Shown one piece after another: positions 7,146 through 15,990 of a DNA stretch of 64,000 nt. Made by a program: the position numbers and the translations under genes. The notes under the pieces were generated by a model, which saw only the letters and a list, made by a program, of their open reading frames with translations, did not search any database and was not told the origin of the DNA. Within the stretch, counting starts at the first letter, position 1; each line of letters opens with the position of its first letter. Origin of the DNA: Micromonospora sp. LH3U1 (lineage in GTDB: Bacteria > Actinomycetota > Actinomycetes > Mycobacteriales > Micromonosporaceae); assembly GCF_028475105.1 (NCBI RefSeq), contig NZ_CP116936.1:5145501-5209500 (forward strand). Reading direction: 5' to 3'.

Positions 7146-9359
7146 TCAGTTGGCGGCGGGTCGGAAGGTGACGTTGTCCCCGTCGGCGGTGGCGACGCCC
7201 GCGACGGTCAACGCGTCCTCATCGGTAAACGGTGAGCTGGTGCCGAAGTACGTGGTGGTGCCGCTGACCTGCACCTTCCCCTGGGTCTCGTACGGCGTGG
7301 CGACCTGGGCGGTGGCCGGGCCGGTCAGCTCGACGGCGAGCCGCGGGTATTCCAGGATCTTCCAGGTGACCTTCTGCGCGGTACTACTGCCGTAGTAGCG
7401 GAACGGGCAGCCCGGCGGAGCGACGACCGTCTGCTTGGCGCACTCGTCCAACCAGGCGCGCACCCGGGCCTCGACGGCCTCGATCGCCGCCGGCTTGAGC
7501 ACCGGAGCCAGTTGCAGGGTGGCCGCACCCTGCCCCGGGCCGACCGCCACGGTCTCGGTGGGCGTCTCGCTGAGCGCGCTGGACGGGCCGGTCGCGGTGT
7601 AGCTGCCGGGCAGCAGCACCAGCGGGGGACCCTCGGAGACGCCCGGCAGCTCCACCCCGTTGAGCCGTACCCCGGGGCCGGCGATGGGGGCGTCGAGCGG
7701 GACCAGCCCGCCGCTCAGCTGCCAGCCGTGGAACAGCACGGCGGTGGCGCGGTCGTCGCGGCGCAGGGTGACACCGGCGGTACGCCGCTCGCCGGCCAGC
7801 CGGTACGCCACCGTGGCGGTGGCGCTGTCGCCGTCGCGTTCCAGCTCGCTGATCTCGACGTCGGTCGGTGGCTGGTAGCCCTTGCCGCGCAGCAGTTGGG
7901 CGAGCAGCTTGCGGTCGGTGACGCCGCTCTGATCGGCCAGGAACCCGAGCGCGGCGTCGCTGTCCCGGTCGGCGAGCGCGGAAAAGTATCCGTCGACTGC
8001 GGCCTGGGGGCGGAAGAACGCCCACTGCACCACGCCGAGGCCGCCGGTGCCGACGCAGGCTGCCAGCATGAGAACACCGACCAGCAGCCAGGTGCGGCGG
8101 GTGCCGACCGGGCCGGAGTGGCCGAACAGCCGTTCGGCGGTGACCGGGGCCTGCTCGTCCGCTCCGGCGGGCACACCGGCCACCGACGCCCGGTCCAGCG
8201 CGTCGAGCCGAAGCTCGTGCGGTGGGTGGGTGGCGCAGACTGCCTCGTCCCAGCCGCTGCGCCCGGTCTCGAACGACAGCCGCCGCTCCAGGACGCGCCG
8301 CATCCCGTCGACGTGCCCGGTGAGCACCGCACCGAGGTCGGCCCGGTACTCCGCCGCTCGGACGTCGCGGGCGTGCAGCGGCAACACCACGTACCGCATG
8401 GTGAGCAGCACCGGCCAGAAGAACAGGAAGACCACGAAGTTGGTGGCCGGGTGCGGGAACGTCCGCATCAGCCAGGTCGGCAGAGCGTGTGCGAGGGTCA
8501 GCGGCAGACCGACACCACGGACGAAGGCGCTGGTGATCTCGTCCCCGGTGCGCCAGTGCACCAGCTCGTGGCTGAGCAGCGCAGCGACCTCGTCCTCCGG
8601 TTCGCTCAGCACGGCGGTGGTGACCACCACGTGCCGGGCGTACGTCCGGGCGTTGCTCAGGACGGGGTCGTCCTCCATGAGCAGCCGTGGCACGGCGGGC
8701 AGGCCGAGCCGTCGGGCGCAGTCGTCCAGCACGGGGCGCAGCCGCGCGTACTCGCGGCGGCTGGGCTGGCGGGCACCGGAGACCACCAGCAGGCGCGGTT
8801 CCAGCAGCACCCGGTAGAGCGTGTAGAGAACACCGATCAGCGCCGCCGCGACGACCGTGCCGACCAGGCCGGTGACCAGCGCGAAAGGATCGCCGGTGGT
8901 GCCCAACCAGGGCAGCACCAGCACGGCGAGGAAGCCGATCAGGAACCCGACGACGAAGCCGACCACGCCGCCGAGCACCCCGCCGGAGCGGCTCAGGAAC
9001 GCCTCCAGCAGCGAGCCGATCAGCGGGGCGTCGCGCAGCACCTGGGGCACCTGGTCGTCGGTGCCGAACGCACCGGCGAAGAGCCCCGCGACGGCGAAGG
9101 AGAGGCCGCCCCAGAACGCCAGGAGCAGCGCGACCGGCAGGTAGAACCAGGTGGCGACGAACGCGCCGAGCACGCCCCGCCAGTCCCGCAGAATCCCGGC
9201 GCGCAGCCAGACCAGCGCACTGGGGTAGCCGGGTGGCCGGTCCGCGAACCCACCCGTGGACGGTGGTGAATCGCCCGCCAGCGGTTCGGCGGCCCGGATG
9301 TCGAGCTGCGGCACGGTCGGCGGGGTGCCCTCCGGCGGCACGGTATGCGGCTCGGTCAT
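7146..9359 (-). CDS. polytopic membrane M48-family zinc metallopeptidase with large C-terminal extracytoplasmic domain
   Basis: A 737-residue protein. Residues 62-185 hold several membrane segments. The M48 core follows: HELVH at about 264-268 (zinc and catalytic Glu) and the third zinc ligand in AAEYRAD at about 337. Two more hydrophobic stretches lie at 303-328, and a late segment at about 423-447 leads into a 290-residue domain. That domain opens with an NTF2/DUF4878-like stretch (VDGYFSALADRDSDAALGFL) and continues with beta-rich sequence containing Cys pairs. ATG 9359 is preceded by AAGGAG. It forms a two-gene operon with the EACC1-like gene. Typical HtpX/M48 enzymes are about 300 residues, so the C-terminal half is a distinctive addition. 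Confidence 0.85.
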   Translation of the reverse strand: MTEPHTVPPEGTPPTVPQLDIRAAEPLAGDSPPSTGGFADRPPGYPSALVWLRAGILRDWRGVLGAFVATWFYLPVALLLAFWGGLSFAVAGLFAGAFGTDDQVPQVLRDAPLIGSLLEAFLSRSGGVLGGVVGFVVGFLIGFLAVLVLPWLGTTGDPFALVTGLVGTVVAAALIGVLYTLYRVLLEPRLLVVSGARQPSRREYARLRPVLDDCARRLGLPAVPRLLMEDDPVLSNARTYARHVVVTTAVLSEPEDEVAALLSHELVHWRTGDEITSAFVRGVGLPLTLAHALPTWLMRTFPHPATNFVVFLFFWPVLLTMRYVVLPLHARDVRAAEYRADLGAVLTGHVDGMRRVLERRLSFETGRSGWDEAVCATHPPHELRLDALDRASVAGVPAGADEQAPVTAERLFGHSGPVGTRRTWLLVGVLMLAACVGTGGLGVVQWAFFRPQAAVDGYFSALADRDSDAALGFLADQSGVTDRKLLAQLLRGKGYQPPTDVEISELERDGDSATATVAYRLAGERRTAGVTLRRDDRATAVLFHGWQLSGGLVPLDAPIAGPGVRLNGVELPGVSEGPPLVLLPGSYTATGPSSALSETPTETVAVGPGQGAATLQLAPVLKPAAIEAVEARVRAWLDECAKQTVVAPPGCPFRYYGSSTAQKVTWKILEYPRLAVELTGPATAQVATPYETQGKVQVSGTTTYFGTSSPFTDEDALTVAGVATADGDNVTFRPAAN

Positions 9360-9490
9360 GCGCGCTGCTCCTTCTGAAAGGTCGAGTCGTCTGTCGGGAA
9401 TGGACAGCCGGAGCAGGCTATCGAGCAGGTCTGATGTCTGGCACCCCGTTTCGGCGGAACGTCGCCCAACCGACACTCACCGTCGCGCAC

Positions 9491-9526
9491 CCGTGGGTGT
9501 GGCTCCGTCCGGAACCACACCCACGG
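9491..9526 (-). terminator. hairpin terminator downstream of lipase gene
   Basis: CCGTGGGTGTGG (9491-9502) and CCACACCCACGG (9515-9526) form a perfect 12-bp stem with a 12-base loop, seven bases beyond the stop of the minus-strand lipase gene. There is no U tract, as is common for actinobacterial terminators. Confidence 0.7.
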
Positions 9527-9532
9527 ACCGGT

Positions 9533-10348
9533 TCAGAGCGCGAGGCAGTTGGGTCGCACCGGGCCGTCGACCAGGGCGCCGCGCACGATGGTGTACGCCG
9601 TACCGTCGAGCACCAGACCGAGGTGCCCCACCACCCGCAACGGGCAGTACGCCTGGATCAGCACGTTGGTCGCGCCGTCGTTGACGGCGGCGTTCCCGGT
9701 CGGCCGGACCAACTCGTCCTGGAGGGTTCGGATGGTGGTGTAGCGCACCGCCCCGGGGGTGTCGTCGCCGGCGTTGAGGTCGGCGAGGAAAGCCGAGCCG
9801 ATGGTCATCTGTTGGCAGGCCACGACGCCGGCGCAGCTCCCGAGGCCGAGGAACGCCACGATGTTGGCGACGTAGGTGCCGTAGTGCGGTGTGCCGAGGC
9901 TGACGTACCGGCCGATGGTGGCGGTGCCGCCGAGCCGTTTGAGGTAGTAGCGGCTGACCAGGCCACCCTCGGAGTGGGCGACGACGTCCACGGTCGCCGC
10001 ACCGGTGCTGGCGCGCACCTGCTCGACGTAGCCGGCGAACGCGCGGGCCGAGGTGGGAATGTCGCCGAAGCCCAGCCCGGGTAGCTGGTAGATGAAGGTC
10101 CGGTAGCCGTCGCCGCGCAGTCGGGCGGCGATCGGCTCGTACGCGACGGCGACACCGCTGAGCCCACCGACCACGATCACCGGGTTGGCCGCGGCAGCGG
10201 CGGCGAGGGCCGCCGCGGCGGGGGCTGCGGGGGCGGGGACGCTGGTGGCCGGGGCGGGATCGGCGGGGGCGGCGGCGGTCGCCGTGCCCGTGGACGCGAG
10301 CAGGGCGGCGGCGAGGGACACGACGAGGACGGTCTTTCGGAGCAGCAT
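9533..10348 (-). CDS. secreted alpha/beta-hydrolase lipase/esterase
   Basis: A 271-residue precursor. The N-terminus MLLRKTVLVVSLAAALLAS with a following Ala/Pro-rich stretch is a Sec signal peptide. The mature part has VIVVGGLSGVAVAYEPIA (oxyanion region), the nucleophile elbow DVVAHSEGGLVSRYY (A-x-S-x-G variant, as in Bacillus LipA) and GRYVSLGTPHYG. A candidate catalytic His lies in VVGHLGLVLDG, and Cys pairs such as SCAGVVAC suit an exported protein. ATG 10348 has GGAGGTG upstream. It hydrolyses extracellular esters; chain length is unknown. A GTTAC-N6-GTAAC element lies 109 bp upstream of the start. Confidence 0.85.
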   Translation of the reverse strand: MLLRKTVLVVSLAAALLASTGTATAAAPADPAPATSVPAPAAPAAAALAAAAAANPVIVVGGLSGVAVAYEPIAARLRGDGYRTFIYQLPGLGFGDIPTSARAFAGYVEQVRASTGAATVDVVAHSEGGLVSRYYLKRLGGTATIGRYVSLGTPHYGTYVANIVAFLGLGSCAGVVACQQMTIGSAFLADLNAGDDTPGAVRYTTIRTLQDELVRPTGNAAVNDGATNVLIQAYCPLRVVGHLGLVLDGTAYTIVRGALVDGPVRPNCLAL

Positions 10349-10456
10349 GGCTGCACCTCCGGGGGGAGGCACCCGGCGAACCGGGCAGGTGGGTGGGGGT
10401 GTCCGGTCGACCGTGCGACGATGATGCGCGCAACAATTTGGAAACGTCAATGGCTT

Positions 10457-10472
10457 GTTACGCGCCGGTAAC
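10457..10472. promoter_or_regulatory. GTTAC-N6-GTAAC inverted repeat upstream of lipase gene
   Basis: GTTAC (10457-10461) and GTAAC (10468-10472) are perfect inverted half sites with a 6-bp spacer in the lipase/pentapeptide-protein divergent region; a GAAAC lies at 10441. Almost the same element occurs before the SGNH esterase gene at 26878. The 11-bp half-site period recalls GlnR or PhoP boxes. The regulator is not identified. Confidence 0.5.
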
Positions 10473-10573
10473 CCGTTGTTCCATCGAGGGCGCAAACCGG
10501 CAATTCGTCGCACTCCACATCGGACACGCGACCGAATGCGCGCACCCCGGGCCGGGACGGCGAATGGCATGCT

Positions 10574-11938
10574 GTGGCCGTGGCCGCCGACGAACCCCCG
10601 GAGCGCCAGCTACGGGTGCTGCCCTGGTGGCTGGTCCCGGTCGGCCTGCTGCTCGCCGCCGCCCTGGGTTGGCTGGTGCTGGACCTGCTGCTCACCGAGG
10701 CCGACCGGGCCAGCCAGCCGGACACCCGCGCCACGTTGCGCATCGACGCGATCCGCACCGGCCTGACCGTGATCGCCGGCACCGGCGGTGGGCTGGCCCT
10801 GCTGCTGGCCGCTCGACGGCAGTGGATCGCCGAGCGGTCCCAACGGCACCAGGAGGCGGTCGCCGCCCGCGACCAGGCGCACCGCGACCGGGTGCAGGCG
10901 CACGCCGAATCGGTGGCCGACGCCGCGCAGCGCCAGCAGGACCGGCAGTCCGGGGCGGCCGAGCACGACGCGGCGGAGCGCCGGCTGACCGAGCTCTACA
11001 CCCGGGCGGTCGAGTTGCTCGGTCACGACAGCGCGGCGGTACGGCTCGGCGGACTGCACGCGCTGGAACGCCTCGGTCAGGACAATCCGGAGCAGCGGCC
11101 GACGATCGTGGCGGTGCTCTGCGCGTACCTGCGGATGCCGGCGCCGGACGACGAGCCGCGCGAGATTGAGGTCCGGCGGACCGCGCAGCGCGTGCTCACC
11201 CGGCACCTGCGCGCGGACGACGCGGCCTACTGGCCGGAGGTCACACTGGACCTGACCGGCGCCCGGCTGGTCGACTTCGACGCCGCCGGCTGCACACTGG
11301 TCGACGCGGACTTCACCGGCGCCGTGTTCAGCGGAGCCACCAGCTTCGTCGGCGCGACCGCGCGGGGACGGCTCGGCCTCGGGGCGGCGGTCTTTGACGA
11401 CGTACGCTTCGACGACCTCACGGCGGACGCGGAGGTCGTGTTGGATGATGTTCGCTTCGGCGGTCAGGCCAGCTTCGACCGGGCCGGATTCCTCGGTGGC
11501 CTGTCCTGCCGGCGGTCCAGCTTTGCCGGCCCGACATCGTTTGGCCGGACGACCTTCGACCAGCCGATAAGCTTCGACGGCACCCGATTCGTGGACGGCG
11601 CTTCGTTCCGCGAGTCCAATTTCCAGGGCGGCCTGTCCATGGAACACACGGAGTTCGGCGGGCTGGCCGAGTTTCGCTCGGCCCGGTTCGCGGCGATGGC
11701 CCTGTTCCGCTGGACGGTGTTCGGCGCGGAGGCCCTCTTCCAGCAGGCCCGTTTCACGGACTCCGCGAACTTCGGCCGGGCTCGCTTTCACAGCGTGGCC
11801 AGTTTCGAGGGCGCTCAGTTCAGCCGACGACCGCTGGTCGACCAGGCACGGGCAGCGGCCGGCGGCGGGCATGTCTGGCCGGCGGACACCACTGTCGAGC
11901 GGCTCGACGACGAGTGGCTGCTGCTCGTCGACCGCTGA
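10574..11938 (+). CDS. membrane-anchored pentapeptide-repeat protein
   Basis: A 454-residue protein. Residues 14-40 and 60-80 are membrane segments (LPWWLVPVGLLLAAALGWLV and TVIAGTGGGLALLLAARR). A charged Ala/Arg/Gln-rich coiled coil follows, then a conserved block RRLTELYTRAVELLGHD with RLGGLHALERLGQDNP. The C-terminal half is a series of A-x-F-x-x pentapeptide repeats (ADFTG, ASFDR, ISFDG, ANFGR, ASFEG), predicted to form a right-handed quadrilateral helix. This is a common actinobacterial architecture of unknown function. The start is uncertain: GTG 10574 or GTG 10580, neither with a strong ribosome site. Confidence 0.8.
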   Translation: MAVAADEPPERQLRVLPWWLVPVGLLLAAALGWLVLDLLLTEADRASQPDTRATLRIDAIRTGLTVIAGTGGGLALLLAARRQWIAERSQRHQEAVAARDQAHRDRVQAHAESVADAAQRQQDRQSGAAEHDAAERRLTELYTRAVELLGHDSAAVRLGGLHALERLGQDNPEQRPTIVAVLCAYLRMPAPDDEPREIEVRRTAQRVLTRHLRADDAAYWPEVTLDLTGARLVDFDAAGCTLVDADFTGAVFSGATSFVGATARGRLGLGAAVFDDVRFDDLTADAEVVLDDVRFGGQASFDRAGFLGGLSCRRSSFAGPTSFGRTTFDQPISFDGTRFVDGASFRESNFQGGLSMEHTEFGGLAEFRSARFAAMALFRWTVFGAEALFQQARFTDSANFGRARFHSVASFEGAQFSRRPLVDQARAAAGGGHVWPADTTVERLDDEWLLLVDR

Positions 11939-11955
11939 CGCGGGCGACGCGGTGG

Positions 11956-12537
11956 TCAGCGGGTGGCGGCTGGGGGGCGCAGACCGTCGAGGGCCACGCC
12001 GAGCACCCGGTCACGCTGCTCGGGTGACGGGAACTGGGCCATGGTGAGGCCGCTGATCAGCCGCACCACGTCGTCGAAGCCGACGTCGTCACGAACCACA
12101 CCGGCGGCCTGGGCGCGACGCATCAGCGGCTCGCCGGCCGCGTAGATCTCCGTCCGGCAACTGCTGAAGATCTCGGAGTCGTGCAGCAACTGCTCGGCGA
12201 GCGCCCGCTTGGTGGCGACGTACGCGACGAATCGGTGCAGCCAGGCGACGAGCGCGTCCCACGGGGGCAGCCCGGCCAGGTCCTCGGCGGAGCGGCTCAG
12301 CGCGCGCACCTCCTCGACGTACACGGCCTCGAACAGGTGACGCCGGCTGGGGAAGTTGCGGTAGAGCGTGCCGATGCCCACCCCGGCCCGTCGGGCCACG
12401 TCCTCCAGGGAGGCGGCGGCGCCGTTCTCGGCAAACGCATCGCGGGCCGCTGCGACCAGGGCGTCGTAGTTACGCCGCGCATCGGCCCGCTTGGGCCGCT
12501 GGGCGAAGACCTCGGGCACCTGCCCCGCGCTGGTCAT
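11956..12537 (-). CDS. TetR-family repressor of the adjacent MFS exporter
   Basis: A 193-residue TetR regulator. The DNA-binding domain reads RNYDALVAAARDAF, ASLEDVARRAGVGIGTLYRNF and PSRRHLFEAVY; the C-terminal ligand domain is TetR_C-like with conserved LLHDSEIFSSCRTEIY. It is divergent from the MFS transporter gene, and the region between carries three GGAGG-N4-CCTCC operators, so it very likely represses the transporter and itself. ATG 12537 has GAGGTG upstream; GTG 12549 is the alternative start. Confidence 0.9.
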   Translation of the reverse strand: MTSAGQVPEVFAQRPKRADARRNYDALVAAARDAFAENGAAASLEDVARRAGVGIGTLYRNFPSRRHLFEAVYVEEVRALSRSAEDLAGLPPWDALVAWLHRFVAYVATKRALAEQLLHDSEIFSSCRTEIYAAGEPLMRRAQAAGVVRDDVGFDDVVRLISGLTMAQFPSPEQRDRVLGVALDGLRPPAATR

Positions 12538-12567
12538 GACGTGCGTCACCTCACCCTGGTTGCATCC

Positions 12568-12628
12568 GGAGGCACCCCTCCGCTAACTTAGTGGAGGCAC
12601 CCCTCCGGAATCCCGGAGGCCTGCCTCC
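12568..12628. promoter_or_regulatory. three GGAGG-N4-CCTCC operators overlapping the MFS promoter
   Basis: GGAGG-CACC-CCTCC occurs at 12568-12581 and again at 12593-12606; GGAGG-CCTG-CCTCC occurs at 12615-12628. Starts are 25 and 22 bp apart. A candidate promoter (TTGCAT at 12560-12565, TAACTT at 12584-12589, 18-bp spacer) straddles the first operator and points to the MFS gene. TetR dimers typically bind palindromes of this size, so several dimers on one face of the helix are likely. Confidence 0.75.
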
Positions 12629-12773
12629 GGTTAGCTTACCTCGGGACCCGCCCGATCGCCGCCTGGCCACCCCGATCGCCCGGACCCGACAGGCAAGCCC
12701 GGACCGACAGCCAGCCCGTCACGGACGACGGGCGACATGCCTCCTTCCGTACGTAATCAGGGAGTTTTCTCTC

Positions 12774-14240
12774 GTGGCAGTGACCTCCCGACGCAGCTCG
12801 CGTCGGCTCACCTTCACCGTGCTCGCGGCCGGTGCCGGGTTCTTCGCGATGCTCCAGTCGCTGATCACCCCGGTGCTACCGACCATCCAGCAGGACATGC
12901 ACACCTCTCAGAACACCGTGACCTGGGTCCTGACCGCCTACCTGCTCTCCGCGTCGATCTTCACGCCGATCCTCGGACGGGTCGGCGACATGGTGGGCAA
13001 GGAGCGGATGCTGGTCGTCTCGCTCGCCGCGCTCGCCCTCGGCTGCCTGCTGGCCGCCATCGCGCCGAACATCGGCGTCCTCATCATCGCCCGGGTCGTG
13101 CAGGGCATCGGCGGAGCGGTCTTCCCGCTGTCGTTCGGCATCATTCGCGACGAGTTCCCGGCCGCGCGTGTCTCCTCCGCCGTCGCCGCCATCTCGGCGA
13201 TCGTCGCCGCAGGCGGTGGCCTGGGCATCGTGCTGGCCGGCCCGATCGTCACCGCGTTGGACTACCGGTGGCTGTTCTGGATCCCGATGGTCGTGGTCGG
13301 GCTGACCGCCGTCGCCGCCCACCTCTTCGTCCCCGAGTCACCGGTCCGTACCCCCGGACGCATCGACTGGCGCGCCACCCTGCTGCTCTCCGGCTGGCTG
13401 GTCGCACTGCTGCTGCCGATCAGCCAGGGCGTGGCCTGGGGCTGGACCTCCCCCCGGGTGCTCGGCCTGCTGGCGCTCGCCGTGGTGCTGCTGGTCGGTT
13501 GGCTGGTCACCGAGGTGCGCTCACCCAACCCGCTGATCGACATGCGGATGATGCGCCTGCCCGGCGTCTGGACCACCAACCTGGTCGCCCTGCTCTACGG
13601 CGCGTCGATGTTCTCCGTGTACGCGTTCCTCCCGCAGTTCGTGCAGACCCCGACCGTCGCCGGCTACGGCTTCGGCGCCAGCATCAGCCAGGCCGGTCTG
13701 CTCATGCTGCCGATGCTCGTCGCGATGTTCGTCGCCGGTCTCGTCGCCGGCCGCCTGCAGGCCGTCTTCAGCGCCAAGGCGCAGCTCGCCACCGGTGCCA
13801 CGTTCAACGTGGCCGCCTCCGCGATGCTCGCCACCGCGCACGACACCCGCTGGGAGGTCGCCCTCGCCGGTGGCCTGGTCGGCCTCGGCATCGGCCTGGC
13901 CTTCGCCTCGATGGCCAACCTGATCGTCGGCAGCGTGCCCGCCAGCCAGACCGGCGTGGCGACCGGCATGAACGCCAACATCCGCACCATCGGAGGCGCG
14001 ATCGGCGCCGCCGTGGTCAGCGGCGTGATCACCGCGAACCCGCAAGCCAACGGCCTGCCCCGGGAGGCCGGCTTCACGACCGGGTTTCTCGTCCTCACGG
14101 CGATCGCCCTGGCCGCCGCGCTCGCGGCCCTCGCCGTCCCGTCCGCCCGGCGGGCGTCGGCCGGTCGCCGGCCGTCCGCCGCGACGATCGTCGAGTCGGA
14201 GCTAGCCGGCGAGTTCGCCACCATGCCAGCGACCCGCTGA
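12774..14240 (+). CDS. MFS drug exporter, DHA2/EmrB-like
   Basis: A 488-residue major facilitator, predicted to have 12-14 membrane helices and to expel small hydrophobic compounds by proton antiport. Features include TM1 with PVLPTIQQDM, motif A-like GRVGDMVGKERMLVVSLA, and motif C-like GLGIVLAGPIVTALDYRWLF. The C-terminal tail is hydrophilic. GTG 12774 is preceded by GGGAG at 9-base spacing; the frame to 12591 passes through the operator region and is not coding. It is controlled in all likelihood by the divergent TetR. Substrate unknown. Confidence 0.9.
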   Translation: MAVTSRRSSRRLTFTVLAAGAGFFAMLQSLITPVLPTIQQDMHTSQNTVTWVLTAYLLSASIFTPILGRVGDMVGKERMLVVSLAALALGCLLAAIAPNIGVLIIARVVQGIGGAVFPLSFGIIRDEFPAARVSSAVAAISAIVAAGGGLGIVLAGPIVTALDYRWLFWIPMVVVGLTAVAAHLFVPESPVRTPGRIDWRATLLLSGWLVALLLPISQGVAWGWTSPRVLGLLALAVVLLVGWLVTEVRSPNPLIDMRMMRLPGVWTTNLVALLYGASMFSVYAFLPQFVQTPTVAGYGFGASISQAGLLMLPMLVAMFVAGLVAGRLQAVFSAKAQLATGATFNVAASAMLATAHDTRWEVALAGGLVGLGIGLAFASMANLIVGSVPASQTGVATGMNANIRTIGGAIGAAVVSGVITANPQANGLPREAGFTTGFLVLTAIALAAALAALAVPSARRASAGRRPSAATIVESELAGEFATMPATR

Positions 14241-14250
14241 CCCGCGCTGC

Positions 14251-14276
14251 GGCCCGGGCGGTTCGCCGCCCGGGCC
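14251..14276 (+). terminator. terminator after MFS gene
   Basis: GGCCCGGGCGG (14251-14261), TTCG tetraloop, CCGCCCGGGCC (14266-14276): a perfect 11-bp stem with a stable tetraloop, 11 bases past the MFS stop codon. Confidence 0.8.
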
Positions 14277-14341
14277 CCGGCGTGTTCGGGAGTACGCTGG
14301 CCGCTTCCCCGTCCACCATTCGTCGCCTTCAGGATGCGCCC

Positions 14342-15328
14342 ATGTCCGAACTGCTGACCGCCGACCGCATCGAAGAGATCGGCGCCCTGGGATCCGAGAG
14401 CCCGGACCCCGCCGCGTTGGTCGCCGAACTGGTGGGCGCCGTCGACGAGGGGCGGGTCGCGGACCCGGACGACACCGGGTACGCCCTGCTGGTCGCCGTG
14501 GACATCCTGACGCAGGCGGGCGACCTGGCCGACGCGCTCGCCCTGGCCACCCGCGCCATCGCCGAACAGCCGAACGACGACGCGTACGCCCGGTCGGTGC
14601 GCGGTGGCCTGCTGCTGCGCCTCGGCCGCGAGGACGAGGGCATGGCCGAGCTGACCGCCCTGCGCCCGCTGTTGGAGACCGACCCCGAGGCCACGTACCT
14701 CATCGACGACCTGGTGGAGGCCGGCCACACCGAGACGGCGCTGGAGTGGCTGACCGCCGCGCTGGACGCCATCCTGGAACGGACCCGCAACCAGGAGCAC
14801 GAATCCGAGGACGCGCAGGACGAGGCCGCAGCCATGATCTACGGCCTGGCACAGGGGCGGCACGACCTCCGCGAGGAGATGGGCCTGACGCACGACGAGT
14901 ACGACAACCTCGCCGACCGGCTGCGCGCCGCGAGCGACCACGCGCTCGACGCGCTCGACGACGGCCCGGCGACCCTGCTGTTCTGGCCGCAGGCGGAGTT
15001 CAACGCGCTGCTGACGTGCTGGCCCACTCTCGTCGACAGCTACCCCGTCACCTGGGACGAGCACCGGGCCCAGATCGAACGCACCCTCGTCGAGGCATCC
15101 GGGCTGGGTGGCGCCGACCTGGGCGTGGTCGTCGGCTCCGTCGCCGGGCTGGCAGCCTTCGCCGAACGCACCGGCAGCGACCCCACCAGCGAGGAAACCC
15201 TCGACGAGTACGCCGACAGCCTCGACGAGACCGGCGTGACAACCTGGCCGCCGGGCCGCAACGACACCTGCTGGTGCGGATCGGATGCCAAGTACAAGAA
15301 GTGCTGCCTGCCGCGCTCACGCGGTTGA
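14342..15328 (+). CDS. SEC-C motif protein with helical/TPR-like N-terminus
   Basis: A 328-residue acidic protein. The C-terminus holds the SEC-C zinc motif, GRNDTCWCGSDAKYKKCC, identical in layout to the C-terminal zinc finger of SecA. The first 160 residues are alpha-helical with TPR-like ALALATRAIAEQPNDDAYARS and a second repeat LLLRLGREDEGMAELTALRP. The middle segment, including FWPQAEFNALLTCWP, is unlike anything I can name. It is soluble and its role is unknown. It is the first gene after the MFS terminator. A long open frame in the same phase runs upstream through the MFS gene but is a shadow. Confidence 0.85.
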   Translation: MSELLTADRIEEIGALGSESPDPAALVAELVGAVDEGRVADPDDTGYALLVAVDILTQAGDLADALALATRAIAEQPNDDAYARSVRGGLLLRLGREDEGMAELTALRPLLETDPEATYLIDDLVEAGHTETALEWLTAALDAILERTRNQEHESEDAQDEAAAMIYGLAQGRHDLREEMGLTHDEYDNLADRLRAASDHALDALDDGPATLLFWPQAEFNALLTCWPTLVDSYPVTWDEHRAQIERTLVEASGLGGADLGVVVGSVAGLAAFAERTGSDPTSEETLDEYADSLDETGVTTWPPGRNDTCWCGSDAKYKKCCLPRSRG

Positions 15329-15455
15329 CGTTCCCGTCCGCCCTCCGCTCACCGCCTGTCCCGACTGAAGGGCCAGCGCCATGCGCATCGGCGGCACTCT
15401 ACTTATGATCGACACGTCCGATCGACCGCTCGGGCTCGACGATGGAGGCGATGGC

Positions 15456-15923
15456 GTGACCGCGCAGGAGCAGCACGAGACGATCGAGGACAGCCCGGTC
15501 GGCTGGGTCGCCAGCCACATCCGGCGCTACGTGGAGACCGACGGCGCCGATGGTGGCACCTTCCACGGCGTACCCTCGCTGCTGCTCACCACGCGCGGAC
15601 GCCGCTCGGGCAAGCTGCGCCGCACCGCGCTCATGTACGGCCGCGACGGCGACAACCACCTGCTGGTGGCGTCCAACGGGGGCGCGGGCAACCATCCTGC
15701 CTGGTATCTGAACCTGAGCGCCGACCCGTCGGTGGAGATCCAGGTCGGCGCGGAGCGGTTCGCCGGTCGGGCCCGGACGGCGACGGCCGAGGAGAAGGTC
15801 CGGCTGTGGCCGGTGATGACGAAGGTCTTCCCGACGTACGCCCGCTACCAGAAGGACACCGACCGCGAGATCCCCCTCGTCGTCGTCGAACGGGCACCTC
15901 GGGAAGAATCCACCATCAATTGA
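15456..15923 (+). CDS. F420-dependent (Ddn-type) nitroreductase family protein
   Basis: A 155-residue split-barrel protein of the deazaflavin-dependent nitroreductase family. Characteristic sequence is LLLTTRGRRSGKLRRTALMYG, then SNGGAGNHPAWYLNLSADP and EIQVGAERFAGRARTAT. Members use reduced F420 to reduce quinones or nitro compounds. GTG 15456 is preceded by GGAGG at 7-base spacing, which favours it over ATG 15408 or ATG 15381 in the same frame. It stands alone; substrate unknown. Confidence 0.87.
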   Translation: MTAQEQHETIEDSPVGWVASHIRRYVETDGADGGTFHGVPSLLLTTRGRRSGKLRRTALMYGRDGDNHLLVASNGGAGNHPAWYLNLSADPSVEIQVGAERFAGRARTATAEEKVRLWPVMTKVFPTYARYQKDTDREIPLVVVERAPREESTIN

Positions 15924-15990
15924 TATTCGTCAGTGTCGGGCAGGGTTATGGTGACCGCAGGTAAGCACCCACTCCGGCAAGGAGGACCTT

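Noticed and set aside
7512..9269. 585-codon plus-strand frame opposite the M48 gene
   Set aside because: Gln/Glu/Arg/Gly-rich shadow of the peptidase coding strand; no start signal or domain.
12737..15328. 863-codon open frame spanning the MFS and SEC-C genes
   Set aside because: The first 535 codons are a shifted reading of the MFS gene; only the part from ATG 14342 is coding.
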